Shown piece after piece: positions 26,177 through 34,412 of a DNA stretch of 64,000 bases (position 1 is its first letter; every line of letters begins with the position of its first letter). The notes beneath the pieces are model-generated. The model was not told the origin of the DNA, ran no database searches, and saw only the letters and a program-made list of their open reading frames with translations. The stretch is from Mycolicibacterium neoaurum. GTDB lineage: Bacteria > Actinomycetota > Actinomycetes > Mycobacteriales > Mycobacteriaceae. The DNA is taken from contig NZ_JAQIIX010000001.1 in NCBI RefSeq assembly GCF_036946495.1, forward strand, positions 434,001 through 498,000. The letters run 5' to 3'. The position numbers and the translations under genes were made by a program.

Positions 26177-27034
26177 ATGACTGCCCCCACCGAGCTACCG
26201 CTGGCCGAGCCCGGCCACACGCCGCGCAAAGTCATGACCATCGCGGGTTCCGATTCCGGTGGGAGCGCGGGCCTGCAGGCCGATATGCGCACCTTCGCCA
26301 TGCTGGGTGTGCACGGGTGCGCGGCGGTGACCGCCGTGACGGTGCAGAACACCCTCGGCGTGAGCGCCTTCCACGAGGTGCCCACCGATGTCGTGGCCGG
26401 ACAGATCACCGCGGTGGCCGGTGATATCGGGATCGAGGCAGCCAAGACCGGCATGCTGGCCTCGACCGAGATCATCCGGGCGATCGTCGCGACGTGGCGA
26501 AGCGCGGGCCTCACCGGATCGGTGCCACTTCTGGTCGACCCGGTGTGTGCGTCCAATGTGGGCGAACCCCTACTGCATCCGAGCGCGCTGGACGCCATGC
26601 GAACCGAGCTCATCCCCGCCGCCACGCTGATCACGCCCAACCTGGACGAGGTCCGGCTTCTCGTCGGCGTCGATGTCGTCGACGATGCCACCCAACGCGA
26701 AGCCGCACGTGCACTGCATGCGCTGGGCCCGCAGTGGACACTGGTCAAAGGGGGCCATCTGCGTACCTCCCGAATCAGTTCCGATCTGCTGTTCGACGGT
26801 GCTGATTTCCACGAGTACGCCGCGACGCGAGTCGACACCCGTGACGATCACGGCGCAGGCGACACGCTGGCCGCGGCTATCACCGCAGCACTGGCGCACG
26901 GCCACACGGTCCCCGAGGCCGTCGGTTTCGCGAAGCGGTGGGTCACCGACTGCATCCGAGCCGCCTATCCGCTCGGTCACGGCCTCGGGACGGTCAACGG
27001 CCTGGCAAGACTGTTGGGCAACGGCGGCGCTTAG
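26177..27034 (+). CDS. thiD: Hydroxymethylpyrimidine/phosphomethylpyrimidine kinase ThiD
   Basis: A 285-residue ribokinase-fold enzyme phosphorylating HMP and HMP-P in thiamine synthesis. Visible features: VMTIAGSDSGGSAGLQADMRTFAMLGVHGCAAVTAVTVQNT at the N-terminus, AAKTGMLAS, DPVCAS, LITPNLDE, LVKGGH, and the anion-hole motif DDHGAGDTLAAAI with the catalytic Asp. Length fits the family (~270). ATG at 26177 starts 16 residues before the first strand. No other thi gene is next to it, so it is an isolated copy, downstream of a tetR gene. Confidence 0.92.
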   Translation: MTAPTELPLAEPGHTPRKVMTIAGSDSGGSAGLQADMRTFAMLGVHGCAAVTAVTVQNTLGVSAFHEVPTDVVAGQITAVAGDIGIEAAKTGMLASTEIIRAIVATWRSAGLTGSVPLLVDPVCASNVGEPLLHPSALDAMRTELIPAATLITPNLDEVRLLVGVDVVDDATQREAARALHALGPQWTLVKGGHLRTSRISSDLLFDGADFHEYAATRVDTRDDHGAGDTLAAAITAALAHGHTVPEAVGFAKRWVTDCIRAAYPLGHGLGTVNGLARLLGNGGA

Positions 27035-27129
27035 GAACCGGACAAACCGGGTAAATCACCGACGCCAATTTCGCTGGGCTCGACATCTGATCCCGCCCAG
27101 CGGCCGTACTAGCAGAATCGAGCCGTCAG

Positions 27130-27555
27130 ATGACCGTCCTTCGAATCGCCCGGACTCTCCCGCTCGCGGCCGCCGTGTCGGGTGCAGTCCTCTTCGGCGG
27201 ATTGACCGCCTGCAGTTCCGACAGTGAGTCACCGGACACCACGACCACGACCTCGACCACCGAATCGACCATGTCGACGACGCCGTCGACCGGCGCGGCC
27301 ACGACCACCCTCGCGCCGTCCTCGCCCATGCCGCCCGCCGGCGGTGGCGCCGATGCAGGCCCGGGCGGAGCAACCGCCAGCGTGCCGGGGGCCAGCGCGG
27401 GCGCGGGCCCGGGCGGTGCCAACGCCGGCGTTCCCGGTGCCGGAGCCGAAGCAGGCCCCGGAGGCGCCTCTGCAGGCGTTCCTGGTGCCGGAGCCGGAGC
27501 GGGACCCGATGGCGCCGGAGCGTGCGTCGGCTCGCTCTGCGTCGGCACCCCGTAG
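27130..27555 (+). CDS. Repeat-bearing lipoprotein, function unknown
   Basis: A 141-residue secreted lipoprotein. Residues 1-28 are a signal peptide with lipobox LTAC, so Cys28 would be lipidated and the protein anchored on the outer face of the membrane. A Ser/Thr-rich linker (~35-65), a likely O-glycosylation region, follows. Residues 76-123 are three 16-residue repeats of the form AGPGGAxAxVPGAxAx, and a fourth degenerate copy leads to a C-terminus with Cys132 and Cys137 that could form a disulfide. No enzymatic domain is seen. A strong terminator hairpin follows directly. Confidence 0.7.
   Translation: MTVLRIARTLPLAAAVSGAVLFGGLTACSSDSESPDTTTTTSTTESTMSTTPSTGAATTTLAPSSPMPPAGGGADAGPGGATASVPGASAGAGPGGANAGVPGAGAEAGPGGASAGVPGAGAGAGPDGAGACVGSLCVGTP
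27355..27498 (+). repeat. Three 48-bp tandem repeats inside the lipoprotein gene
   Basis: The DNA for residues 76-123 of the lipoprotein is three consecutive 48-bp units, each encoding AGPGGA-x-A-x-VPGA-x-A-x. Units differ at the DNA level by scattered substitutions. In-frame units of this type may vary in number between strains. Confidence 0.75.
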
Positions 27556-27564
27556 CACAGTCGG

Positions 27565-27592
27565 AACGTGGCGGCCCTCGGGCCGCCACGTT
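27565..27592. terminator. Hairpin terminator after the lipoprotein gene
   Basis: AACGTGGCGGCC and GGCCGCCACGTT form a perfect 12-bp stem with the loop CTCG, nine bases after the lipoprotein stop. There is no long T-tract, as is usual for mycobacterial terminators. Confidence 0.75.
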
Positions 27593-27624
27593 TCGAATAT
27601 ATGTGCGATGGGCATCCGGTGCGC

Positions 27625-27834
27625 ATGAGCGAACACACCACATCAGCACCGCAGGAGAACGCCGAAAAGGACACCTCGGATTGGGTCACCGGGGATGAGC
27701 CGATGACAGGCCCGCAGCGCAGCTATCTGAACACCCTGGCTCAGGAGGCAGGGGCGGAGGTGCCAGACGACGCCACCAAGGCCCAGGCATCAGACCTCAT
27801 CGAGGAGCTTCAAGCCAAGACCGGGCGTGGATGA
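27625..27834 (+). CDS. DUF3072 family small protein
   Basis: A 69-residue hydrophilic, acidic protein whose core PMTGPQRSYLNTLAQEAGAEVP and DATKAQASDLIEELQAKTGRG matches DUF3072, a small actinobacterial family of unknown function. The start at 27625 was chosen as the nearest ATG before the conserved part. No signal peptide or membrane segment is present. It is flanked by hairpins on both sides, so it is a stand-alone transcript. Confidence 0.75.
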   Translation: MSEHTTSAPQENAEKDTSDWVTGDEPMTGPQRSYLNTLAQEAGAEVPDDATKAQASDLIEELQAKTGRG

Positions 27835-27848
27835 CAGCAATCAACACG

Positions 27849-27884
27849 AATGTGCTCCACCACCGAACGGTGGTGGAGCACATT
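27849..27884. terminator. Bidirectional terminator between DUF3072 and SRPBCC genes
   Basis: AATGTGCTCCACCACCG and its exact complement CGGTGGTGGAGCACATT form a 17-bp stem with a two-base centre, placed between two convergent stop codons. It probably ends transcription from both sides. Confidence 0.8.
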
Positions 27885-27896
27885 GGTCTGACTGTC

Positions 27897-28364
27897 TCAG
27901 GACGACGCGACCTCGGTCGCCAGGCGTGACAGTGTGTCATCGAGCTGCCCCTGCGTCACCAAGGGAAACTTCACCTTCTCCAGTAGCTTCTTGTCCGTCA
28001 CTTTCGACCAGTCATAGGTGTGGCGCACCAGGGTCTCGTTTGGCCCCTGAGACTCCAACTCCCACAACCATTCCCAGCCGGGAGGTTCGGTACCGGCCGG
28101 TGCGGTCTGCCAGGCGAGCAGCTTATCCTTGGCATATCCGGTGACGTGGTTGTCGGTCTGATACTCCCCGCCCATGTGATCACCCTGCATGTTCATCGTG
28201 AACACCTCGCCGACCTTCTGAATCCGATCGGCATGATCCACGCTGCGCACGAATCCCGAACCGTCGAGAGCGGGATGACGGTGCGGATTGGACAACACAT
28301 CGAAAACCGCCGCCACCGGTGCGGCGATGGTTCGTTCCACAGTCACTTTTTCGTTGTCGGTCAT
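27897..28364 (-). CDS. SRPBCC / polyketide cyclase-like protein
   Basis: A 155-residue START-fold protein: VTVERTIAAPVAAVFDVLSNPHRHPALDGSG is the classical N-terminal strand-helix, with WEWLWELESQGPNETLVRHTYDWSKV in the central sheet and a long C-terminal helix TQGQLDDTLSRLATEV. Members bind hydrophobic ligands or act as cyclases. ATG at 28364 directly precedes the first strand. It is transcribed towards the strong hairpin at 27849-27884 and away from the esterase-like gene. No ligand is predictable. Confidence 0.82.
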   Translation of the reverse strand: MTDNEKVTVERTIAAPVAAVFDVLSNPHRHPALDGSGFVRSVDHADRIQKVGEVFTMNMQGDHMGGEYQTDNHVTGYAKDKLLAWQTAPAGTEPPGWEWLWELESQGPNETLVRHTYDWSKVTDKKLLEKVKFPLVTQGQLDDTLSRLATEVASS

Positions 28365-28483
28365 AGCTTCACACTGCCCAAACTCGACCGATCGGAAACG
28401 CCGGATGGATCCCGTCAGTGCAAATGCCGAACGATCCGCACCGTCGCAGGTGTTCGGCACGGGTGAGTTGTACTGTGCTGGCC

Positions 28484-29365
28484 ATGCGCACACCCAGGAA
28501 TCCGGACGGTGACGCACCACTGTGGAAGCGCCTCGCTTTCGAACTCAAGTGCGCCGTCAAACGCCGGATCGCCCCGAAAGGGGTGCCCGTCGCCCCGCCG
28601 GACCAGCCCTACCTGATCGTCGCCATCCTCGGTCAATCCAACGCCTTCGGAATGGGTCTGCCGCTCGACCGTGACGGTGCAGACCGGCCGCACCCTCGAG
28701 TGCACCAGTGGGCCAACAGCGGTCCGTCGAAGAACACTGTCGTACTCGGCGCCGATCCCCTGTTCCACGAAACACCCTCCCGGCGAGTCGGTTTCGGAGT
28801 CACATTCGGTAAAGCTCTCGCCGACGCGACCAACAGGACAGTGCTGCTGGTCCCGTGTGCCCGCGGAGACACCTCATTTCATCCGAAGAACGGTTACACC
28901 TGGGACATCACCGACACCTCCACCCGACGAAACCTGTACCGCGAGGCGGTGCGCTCCATCGACGCCGCGCTGGCCCAACGCCCCGGCAACACGGTCGCGG
29001 CCGTACTCTGGCACCAGGGCGAATCCGATGTGCCCCTGATATCCGCTTCGCAGTACCAGCAGCATCTGGATGCGCTGTTCGATGATCTGCGTGTCCGGTA
29101 CGGCCAGGACACCCCGATAATTCTCGGCGGTATGGTTCCCGAGGAGATGGAACGCAGCGGAAAGGACTATCCGCCCATCGACGCCGTGCACCGCGACACA
29201 CCCAACCGCATCCGACGGACGGCCTTCGTGCCGGGTAATCGCGGCATGTTCAACAGCGATGTCGACCGGCACTACAACGCCGCGGGAATTCGCGCCATGG
29301 GTCACGACATGTGGCTGGCCTATCAGCGCATCGCCACCGACGCACTCGCCGAGTACCGTCGCTGA
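28484..29365 (+). CDS. Sialate O-acetylesterase-like (SASA/CE6) hydrolase
   Basis: A 293-residue SGNH-type esterase. LIVAILGQSNAFGMG holds the nucleophile Ser in GQSN, AAVLWHQGESD is the family's WHQGESD block, and DVDRHYNAAGIRAMGHDM supplies the C-terminal Asp-His pair, as in carbohydrate esterase family 6 and DUF303 proteins that remove acetyl groups from sugars. No signal peptide is evident, so a cytoplasmic substrate is possible. ATG at 28484 lies seven bases after a TACTGT -10 box, so the transcript is probably leaderless. It converges with a small hypothetical gene, stop to stop. Confidence 0.82.
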   Translation: MRTPRNPDGDAPLWKRLAFELKCAVKRRIAPKGVPVAPPDQPYLIVAILGQSNAFGMGLPLDRDGADRPHPRVHQWANSGPSKNTVVLGADPLFHETPSRRVGFGVTFGKALADATNRTVLLVPCARGDTSFHPKNGYTWDITDTSTRRNLYREAVRSIDAALAQRPGNTVAAVLWHQGESDVPLISASQYQQHLDALFDDLRVRYGQDTPIILGGMVPEEMERSGKDYPPIDAVHRDTPNRIRRTAFVPGNRGMFNSDVDRHYNAAGIRAMGHDMWLAYQRIATDALAEYRR

Positions 29366-29366
29366 G

Positions 29367-29660
29367 TCACGACGGCGCCGGCACCGCCCGCTGCCACCGG
29401 GTACGGCGTTGCTCAAGCGACTGTTCCCACCACGGCGGCTGACCACGTTCGCCCAAGGCCACCTTGACCGCCTGCACGCCCGCCCGCGAAGAGGCCTCCG
29501 CCTCAGTGCCTTTGGTACGGCGCACCTCCCGGCGCCACGCCATCAGGATCGAGACCAGTTCGGATCGTCGACCCTCCGGTATCGCCGGATCTGTCGCCCG
29601 CCATCGACGCCCGTTGATCACCACATGGTGTCCGTCTGGTGTGGTCTCCGGCTCCCTCAT
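29367..29660 (-). CDS. Conserved small hypothetical protein
   Basis: A 97-residue protein beginning MREPETTPDGHHVVINGRRWRATDP, then a basic helical region (LVSILMAWRREVRRTKGTEAEASSRAGVQAVKVALGERG) and PPWWEQSLEQRRTRWQ. I recognise the sequence type from actinobacterial genomes but know no function; there is no signal peptide or membrane segment. The high Arg content and the WxATDP start suggest a nucleic-acid-associated role, which is only a guess. It ends against the SASA-type esterase gene. Confidence 0.65.
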   Translation of the reverse strand: MREPETTPDGHHVVINGRRWRATDPAIPEGRRSELVSILMAWRREVRRTKGTEAEASSRAGVQAVKVALGERGQPPWWEQSLEQRRTRWQRAVPAPS

Positions 29661-29693
29661 CACCCGATGGTAGGCAATGCTGCCACGAGTGGA

Positions 29694-29733
29694 AATCCCC
29701 GGCGGCCACGATGCCCCGCGGCCGCCGGGGATT
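29694..29733. terminator. Hairpin terminator after katG
   Basis: AATCCCCGGCGGCC (29694-29707) and GGCCGCCGGGGATT (29720-29733) are exact complements with a 12-base loop. The stem begins about 21 bp beyond the katG stop codon and would end the furA-katG transcript. Confidence 0.75.
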
Positions 29734-29754
29734 CACATTCAGCTGAGGACAGGA

Positions 29755-31995
29755 TCAGTCCAGATCGAACCGGTCGTTGTTCATGACCTTCACCCACGCC
29801 TTGACGAAGTCCTCGACGAACTTCGCCTGGTTGTCCTGCTGGGCGTACACCTCGGCGATCGCCCGCAGCACAGAATTGGAGCCGAACACCAGATCGTTGG
29901 CGGTCGCCGTCCACTTCACCTCACCGGTCGCGCGGTCGTATCCGGTGTAGACGTTCTCAGCCGACTCCGAGCCCTTCCACTCGGTGCCCATGTCGAGCAG
30001 GTTGACAAAGAAATCCGTCGTCAACGCTCCCGGCCGGCTGGTGAACACACCGTGCTTGGTGCCGCCATGATTGGCGCCGATGGCGCGAAGTCCACCGATC
30101 AGCACGGCCATCTCCGGGGCGGTCAGATCCAGGAAGTAGGCCTTGTCGACCAGCAACTGCTCCAGCGCGGTCTTCTCCCCCGGCCGAACGAAGTTACGGA
30201 AGCCGTCGGCCTGCGGCTCCAACACCGCAAACGACTCCACATCGGTGTTCTCCTGGGTGGCGTCGGTACGACCGGGCGCGAAATGCACCGTCACGTCGAA
30301 CCCGCCGTCCTTGGCCGCCTTCTCGATGGCGGCCGAGCCGGCCAGCACGATGAGATCGGCCAGCGAGATCTTCTTACCTCCTTCGGCGGAACCGTTGAAA
30401 TCCTGCTGGATCTTCTCCAGCACCGGCAACACCTTGTCCAGTTCGGAAGGCTCGTTTGCTTCCCAGTTACGTTGTGGCTCAAGTCGGATACGTGCACCGT
30501 TGGCGCCACCGCGCTTATCGGTGCCGCGGAAGCTCGAGGCTGCGCCCCACGCGGTCTTCACCAACTGGGGCACCGACAGCCCGGATTCGAGCACCTTGGT
30601 CTTCAAGGCCGCGATATCGGACTCGTCGACCAACGGATGATCGACAGCGGGTACCGGGTCCTGCCACAGCTGCGGCTCGGGAATCCAGGGGCCGAGATAA
30701 CGGCTCACCGGGCCCATATCGCGATGCAGCAGCTTGTACCAGGCCTTGGCGAACGCGGCATTCATCTCTTCCGGATGATCCAGCCAGCGCCGGGTGATCT
30801 GGCCGTAGATGGGGTCGACGCGCATCGACACATCAGTGACCAACATCGTGGGCTTGCGCGGCGGCCCACCGAATGGGTCGGGAATGGTGGCCTCGGCGTC
30901 CTTGGCCTCGAACTGCCACGCGCCGGCCGGACTCTTGGTCAACTCCCATTCGTTGCCGTACAGGATCTCCAGGTATCCGTTGCTCCATTGGGTGGGGGTC
31001 GCTGTCCAGACCACCTCGAGTCCACTGGTCACCGTGTCGTTGGCATTGCCTGAACCGAACGGGCACTTCCAGCCGAGTCCCTGCTGCTCGATGGGCGCGC
31101 CCTCGGGTTCCGGGCCGACGTTGACATCGGCCGCACCGTGAGTCTTGCCGAGGGTGTGACCGCCGACGATGAGCGCCGCGGTCTCCTCGTCGTTCATCGC
31201 CATCCGGCCGAAGGTCTCACGGATGTCGTGAGCCGCCGCCAGTGGATCGGGCTTACCCTCAGGACCTTCGGGATTGACGTAGATGAGGCCCATCGTGGTG
31301 GCACCGAACGGCTCGGCCAGGTTGCGATCGCTGTCGTTGCTTCCGCCATAACGCTTGTCGGTGCCCAGCCAGGTGTCCTCCTGCCCGTAGAGCACCTCCT
31401 CGGGCTCCCAGATGTCCTCACGGCCGAACCCGAAACCGAAGGTTTCGAACCCCGCCGACTCAAGCGCGACGTTCCCGGCGTACACGATCAGATCGGCCCA
31501 GGACAACGCATTGCCGTACTTCTGCTTGATCGGCCACAGCAGTCGCCGTGCCTTGTCCAGGTTGGCATTGTCGGGCCAGCTGTTCAGCGGTGCGAAGCGT
31601 TGCGCACCCTGACCACCGCCGCCGCGACCGTCATAGATGCGGTACGTACCTGCCGCATGCCAGCTCATCCGGATGAACAGCCCTGCGTAGCTACCGTAGT
31701 CAGCCGGCCACCAATCCTGCGATGAGGTCATCAACGCCAGCATGTCGGCGCGCAGCGCCTCGAGGTCGAGCGTCGCGAACGCCTCGCTGTAGGAGAAGTC
31801 GGCGCCGAGCGGATTCCCCTTGGGGTTCTGCTTGTGCAGCACCGAGACATCAACCTGCCCTGGCCACCAGTCCTGGTTGGTCAGCGGTGCATGGGATTTC
31901 GGCTTCGGCGAATCGATGACGGGATTCTCGGACTCACTGCCGCTGTGGGTCTTGGTGTCGGAGTGCGGAGGCCGGGCATCAGAGGTATCGGACAT
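29755..31995 (-). CDS. katG: Catalase-peroxidase KatG
   Basis: A 746-residue bifunctional haem enzyme, the usual KatG length, with N- and C-terminal peroxidase-like halves. FIRMSWHAAGTYR gives the distal Arg-Trp-His, GLIYVNPEGPEG the Tyr and RMAMNDEETAALIVGGHTLGKTHG the Met of the Trp-Tyr-Met adduct plus the proximal His. TVTSGLEVVW keeps the residue equivalent to Mycobacterium tuberculosis Ser315 and the proximal Trp. It degrades hydrogen peroxide and, in tuberculosis, activates isoniazid. It starts about 52 bp after furA on the same strand, the conserved furA-katG operon, and ends at a strong hairpin. Confidence 0.97.
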   Translation of the reverse strand: MSDTSDARPPHSDTKTHSGSESENPVIDSPKPKSHAPLTNQDWWPGQVDVSVLHKQNPKGNPLGADFSYSEAFATLDLEALRADMLALMTSSQDWWPADYGSYAGLFIRMSWHAAGTYRIYDGRGGGGQGAQRFAPLNSWPDNANLDKARRLLWPIKQKYGNALSWADLIVYAGNVALESAGFETFGFGFGREDIWEPEEVLYGQEDTWLGTDKRYGGSNDSDRNLAEPFGATTMGLIYVNPEGPEGKPDPLAAAHDIRETFGRMAMNDEETAALIVGGHTLGKTHGAADVNVGPEPEGAPIEQQGLGWKCPFGSGNANDTVTSGLEVVWTATPTQWSNGYLEILYGNEWELTKSPAGAWQFEAKDAEATIPDPFGGPPRKPTMLVTDVSMRVDPIYGQITRRWLDHPEEMNAAFAKAWYKLLHRDMGPVSRYLGPWIPEPQLWQDPVPAVDHPLVDESDIAALKTKVLESGLSVPQLVKTAWGAASSFRGTDKRGGANGARIRLEPQRNWEANEPSELDKVLPVLEKIQQDFNGSAEGGKKISLADLIVLAGSAAIEKAAKDGGFDVTVHFAPGRTDATQENTDVESFAVLEPQADGFRNFVRPGEKTALEQLLVDKAYFLDLTAPEMAVLIGGLRAIGANHGGTKHGVFTSRPGALTTDFFVNLLDMGTEWKGSESAENVYTGYDRATGEVKWTATANDLVFGSNSVLRAIAEVYAQQDNQAKFVEDFVKAWVKVMNNDRFDLD

Positions 31996-32047
31996 GGATT
32001 CGCCTTTCGTCGGTTTTCGTGCGGGCTGCACAACGTCGTGGCATCGA

Positions 32048-32482
32048 TCAGGAAGATCGCTTTCGTACACACTCGGGACAAAGTCCCCAGTAGATGACCT
32101 CGGCCTCGTCGATCTCGAACCCGAGATCATCGGAGGCCGAAAGGCATGCCGCCTCGCCGACCGCGCAATCGACGTCGGCAATGGTCCCGCAGGACCGGCA
32201 CACCAGGTGGTGGTGGTTGTCGCCAACCCTGGACTCATACCTGGCGGTCGCGCCCGCCGGTTGAATTCGGCGCACCATCCCCACGGTGGTCAGCGCACCG
32301 AGGGCGTCGTACACGGTCTGACGGGATATGTCGGAAAGGACGCGACGGGCAGCAAGGAAAATCGTGTCCGTATCCGCGTGCGGATTCTCTTGCACAGCGT
32401 CCATGACCACCAGCCGGGGCCGCGTGACCCGAAGTCCGGCCGCCCGCAGCATCGTCGCGCATTCTCCCGCCTCAGCCATCAT
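32048..32482 (-). CDS. furA: FurA, Fur-family peroxide-responsive regulator
   Basis: A 144-residue Fur protein: LRAAGLRVTRPRLVVMDAVQENPHADTDTIF and SRQTVYDALGALTTVGMVRRIQ form the winged helix; DNHHHLVCRSCGTIADVD and WGLCPECVRKRSS hold the metal site and the two Cys-x-x-Cys pairs. FurA represses furA-katG and is released by oxidative stress. The ATG at 32482 lies five bases after the -10 box, so the mRNA is practically leaderless; 32479 is an equivalent start. The gene leads the katG operon. Confidence 0.95.
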   Translation of the reverse strand: MMAEAGECATMLRAAGLRVTRPRLVVMDAVQENPHADTDTIFLAARRVLSDISRQTVYDALGALTTVGMVRRIQPAGATARYESRVGDNHHHLVCRSCGTIADVDCAVGEAACLSASDDLGFEIDEAEVIYWGLCPECVRKRSS

Positions 32483-32487
32483 GTTTC

Positions 32488-32516
32488 AGTGTGACCCCTT
32501 ATGTGGAAGCAATCAA
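32488..32516 (-). promoter_or_regulatory. furA-katG promoter and FurA box region
   Basis: On the minus strand TTGATT (32516-32511) and CACACT (32493-32488) are separated by 17 bases, matching the layout of the known mycobacterial furA promoter, and the A/T-rich segment around the -35 box is where FurA binds in relatives. The start of transcription would be at or next to the furA ATG. Confidence 0.7.
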
Positions 32517-32590
32517 GAAATCGGCGAAAAACGTTGCCGTAGCAAGTGAGACAGGTCTTCAGTCAAGACACTGAACGAACACACAGGTCC

Positions 32591-32623
32591 GGGCGGCGAC
32601 CATCGCAGTGATGGTCGCCGCCC
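32591..32623. terminator. Hairpin terminator after the hemerythrin gene
   Basis: GGGCGGCGACCAT (32591-32603) pairs perfectly with ATGGTCGCCGCCC (32611-32623) around a seven-base loop, about 50 bp past the hemerythrin stop. It separates the Mn catalase/hemerythrin unit from furA-katG. Confidence 0.7.
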
Positions 32624-32674
32624 TGCGTGAGTCGGCTAAAACGCTGTCCGATAAGGATTTTCGCGGCTCGCCAG

Positions 32675-33259
32675 TCAGTGCACCTGCGGGTCGGGCGGGT
32701 TGTCCGCGGCACGTCCGGTAGCCGCATCGCGAATGTGGTCCATGGTCGCGGTCACCATCCCGACCGTCTTGAGAACACCAGCGCTCGGCGGGGTGTCGGG
32801 ATGCGGCCGGGTCGGGGCGATCTTCTTCGCCCGCTCCAGCTTCTCCCCCAGCTCCACGAGCCGCTCATGCGAGACAGCGGCTTCGAACCGGGGCCACACC
32901 ACGTCCTGCTCGAACGCGATGTGCTCGCGACCGAGGGCGACGAACTTCTGCAACGCATCCTGATACTCAGGTTCACCAGGCACACCATCTTCCAGCTGCT
33001 GGAGTAGCTGCTTACCCTCCTGCTCCTGCTCCACGGCGCGGTCGGCCAGCTCGTCGCCGTCCTCGAGCACTTCTCGAACCACCGGCCAGAAATACTGTTC
33101 TTCGATCGCCTCGTGTTGGGACTCGGCGATGACCAAGTTGGTCACCATCGTCTCCTGGCCACTACGCTGCGCCCCTTCGCCCGAGGGCGCCCCGTCGAGC
33201 ACCTCCAGCATGCCCAGCACGCTCTTGTGGTCCTCGCGCAGAAATGTCAACGCATCCAT
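32675..33259 (-). CDS. Hemerythrin HHE domain protein
   Basis: A 194-residue protein with a non-haem di-iron HHE domain: LREDHKSVLGMLEVLD (His), ESQHEAIEEQYFWPVV (His, Glu) and FVALGREHIAFEQDVVWPRFE (His, Glu) are spaced as in bacterial hemerythrins. In mycobacteria such proteins influence oxygen, nitric oxide and peroxide responses. The C-terminal ~50 residues are Pro-rich and probably disordered. ATG at 33259 is preceded by AGGAG six bases away; a GTG two codons earlier has poorer spacing. It follows the Mn catalase gene by 24 bp and is in the same operon. Confidence 0.9.
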   Translation of the reverse strand: MDALTFLREDHKSVLGMLEVLDGAPSGEGAQRSGQETMVTNLVIAESQHEAIEEQYFWPVVREVLEDGDELADRAVEQEQEGKQLLQQLEDGVPGEPEYQDALQKFVALGREHIAFEQDVVWPRFEAAVSHERLVELGEKLERAKKIAPTRPHPDTPPSAGVLKTVGMVTATMDHIRDAATGRAADNPPDPQVH

Positions 33260-33283
33260 GTCCACTCCTTGTCGATCGGTGGC

Positions 33284-34177
33284 TCAGCTCGTGGCGGCGT
33301 GCTGCTCGTGGGTGAACGGCTTGTCGCCCTCGACTGCGGGTTCGCCATCCGGGTTACGTTCGGCCCCGGTGTTGCCGCGCAGCGATGTTCCCAGCCACTG
33401 CCGCTCGGGGTCTTCGACGTAATCCCACTCGATACCGTCTGGCCATGGACCCTGACCTTCGTTCCAGGGTCCGCGCACTGATCCGTCACCGTTGCTCATG
33501 TTGAAGGCGACGTTCTGGAACCGGGGATCACCCGGCAACTGACCTGGCGGGAAGTTCACCGGCAATTCGTTGAGCGCGGCGGTGAACTGTTGATAGTGCG
33601 CGATCTCTCGGGTCATCAGGAACGTGAGCGTGTCCTGGACACCGGGATCATCGGTGAACTGCTTCAGGTACTCGTAGACGACCTTGGCCCTGGACTCGGC
33701 TGCGAGGTTGTTGCGCAGATCCACGGTGGGATCTCCGTTGGCGTCGATGAACGCTCCGGTCCAGTTGTTGCCCGCGGAATCTTTGACATCCGGCCCACCC
33801 CCGCTGAGCACGAGGAACATCGGATTCACGGCGACCTGGTGGATGGCCTGTTCCTTGCCGGTCTTGCTGGCCACCGCAGGCATCCAGTCACAGCGCTCGT
33901 GGGCGACCTTGAGATTGTCGTTCAGTCCGTCGAGCAGCATGGTGATGGTGGTCCCGACGATCTCCAGGTGACTGAGTTCCTCGGTCGCGATGTCCATGAA
34001 CAGGTCGTACATCTTCGGGTTCTTCTCGCGCAGGACGAACGCCTGCGTGAAGTACTGCAGCGCGGCGGTGAGTTCACCGTTGGCGCCACCGAACTGCTCC
34101 ATCAGCAACGACGCGAAACGCGGATCCGGCTCACTGACCCGGACTTCGAACTGTAGGTCTTTGTTGTGGGTGAACAT
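33284..34177 (-). CDS. Manganese catalase
   Basis: A 297-residue non-haem catalase. The ferritin-like four-helix core shows the dinuclear-Mn ligands in GGANGELTAALQYFTQAF (Glu), IATEELSHLEIVGT (Glu, His), NLAAESRAKVVYEYL (Glu) and LMTREIAHYQQFTAAL (Glu, His), followed by the family's C-terminal tail. It disproportionates hydrogen peroxide, complementing KatG. ATG at 34177 has GGGAGG upstream; an ATG 15 bases earlier lacks it. First gene of an operon with the hemerythrin gene; the divergent gene at 34413 is an APH-like kinase. Confidence 0.95.
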   Translation of the reverse strand: MFTHNKDLQFEVRVSEPDPRFASLLMEQFGGANGELTAALQYFTQAFVLREKNPKMYDLFMDIATEELSHLEIVGTTITMLLDGLNDNLKVAHERCDWMPAVASKTGKEQAIHQVAVNPMFLVLSGGGPDVKDSAGNNWTGAFIDANGDPTVDLRNNLAAESRAKVVYEYLKQFTDDPGVQDTLTFLMTREIAHYQQFTAALNELPVNFPPGQLPGDPRFQNVAFNMSNGDGSVRGPWNEGQGPWPDGIEWDYVEDPERQWLGTSLRGNTGAERNPDGEPAVEGDKPFTHEQHAATS

Positions 34178-34376
34178 ATCGCCTCCCGGCACGGTCGATC
34201 GCGATCCGCGACCGAAACGGAGCGGTCACGGATATCACTGGTTGACTGGGCCACAGATCCAACGGGGCTGTAGATCGCGGTAGCCGGGTGTACCCGAGGC
34301 CGGGATGCCCAAACACCCACATCGGAGTTACCAACGCATGGATTCAAAGACGTTGTGCGCCAAGGGCTGGGCTGCT

Positions 34377-34412
34377 TTGCAAATGGAGCCCGTCGAAGAA
34401 TACTGTGATCAC
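34377..34412 (+). promoter_or_regulatory. Promoter of APH-like gene, leaderless layout
   Basis: TTGCAA (34377-34382) and TACTGT (34401-34406) are 18 bases apart, and the GTG at 34413 begins six bases after the -10 box. This decides the start of the following gene. Confidence 0.6.

Noticed and set aside
29677..31053. 458-codon plus-strand frame
   Set aside because: It is antisense to katG, whose identity is certain.
30950..31100. Loss of the Ser315 equivalent in KatG
   Set aside because: Counting from the proximal His places the residue in TVTSGLEVVW, where Ser is conserved.
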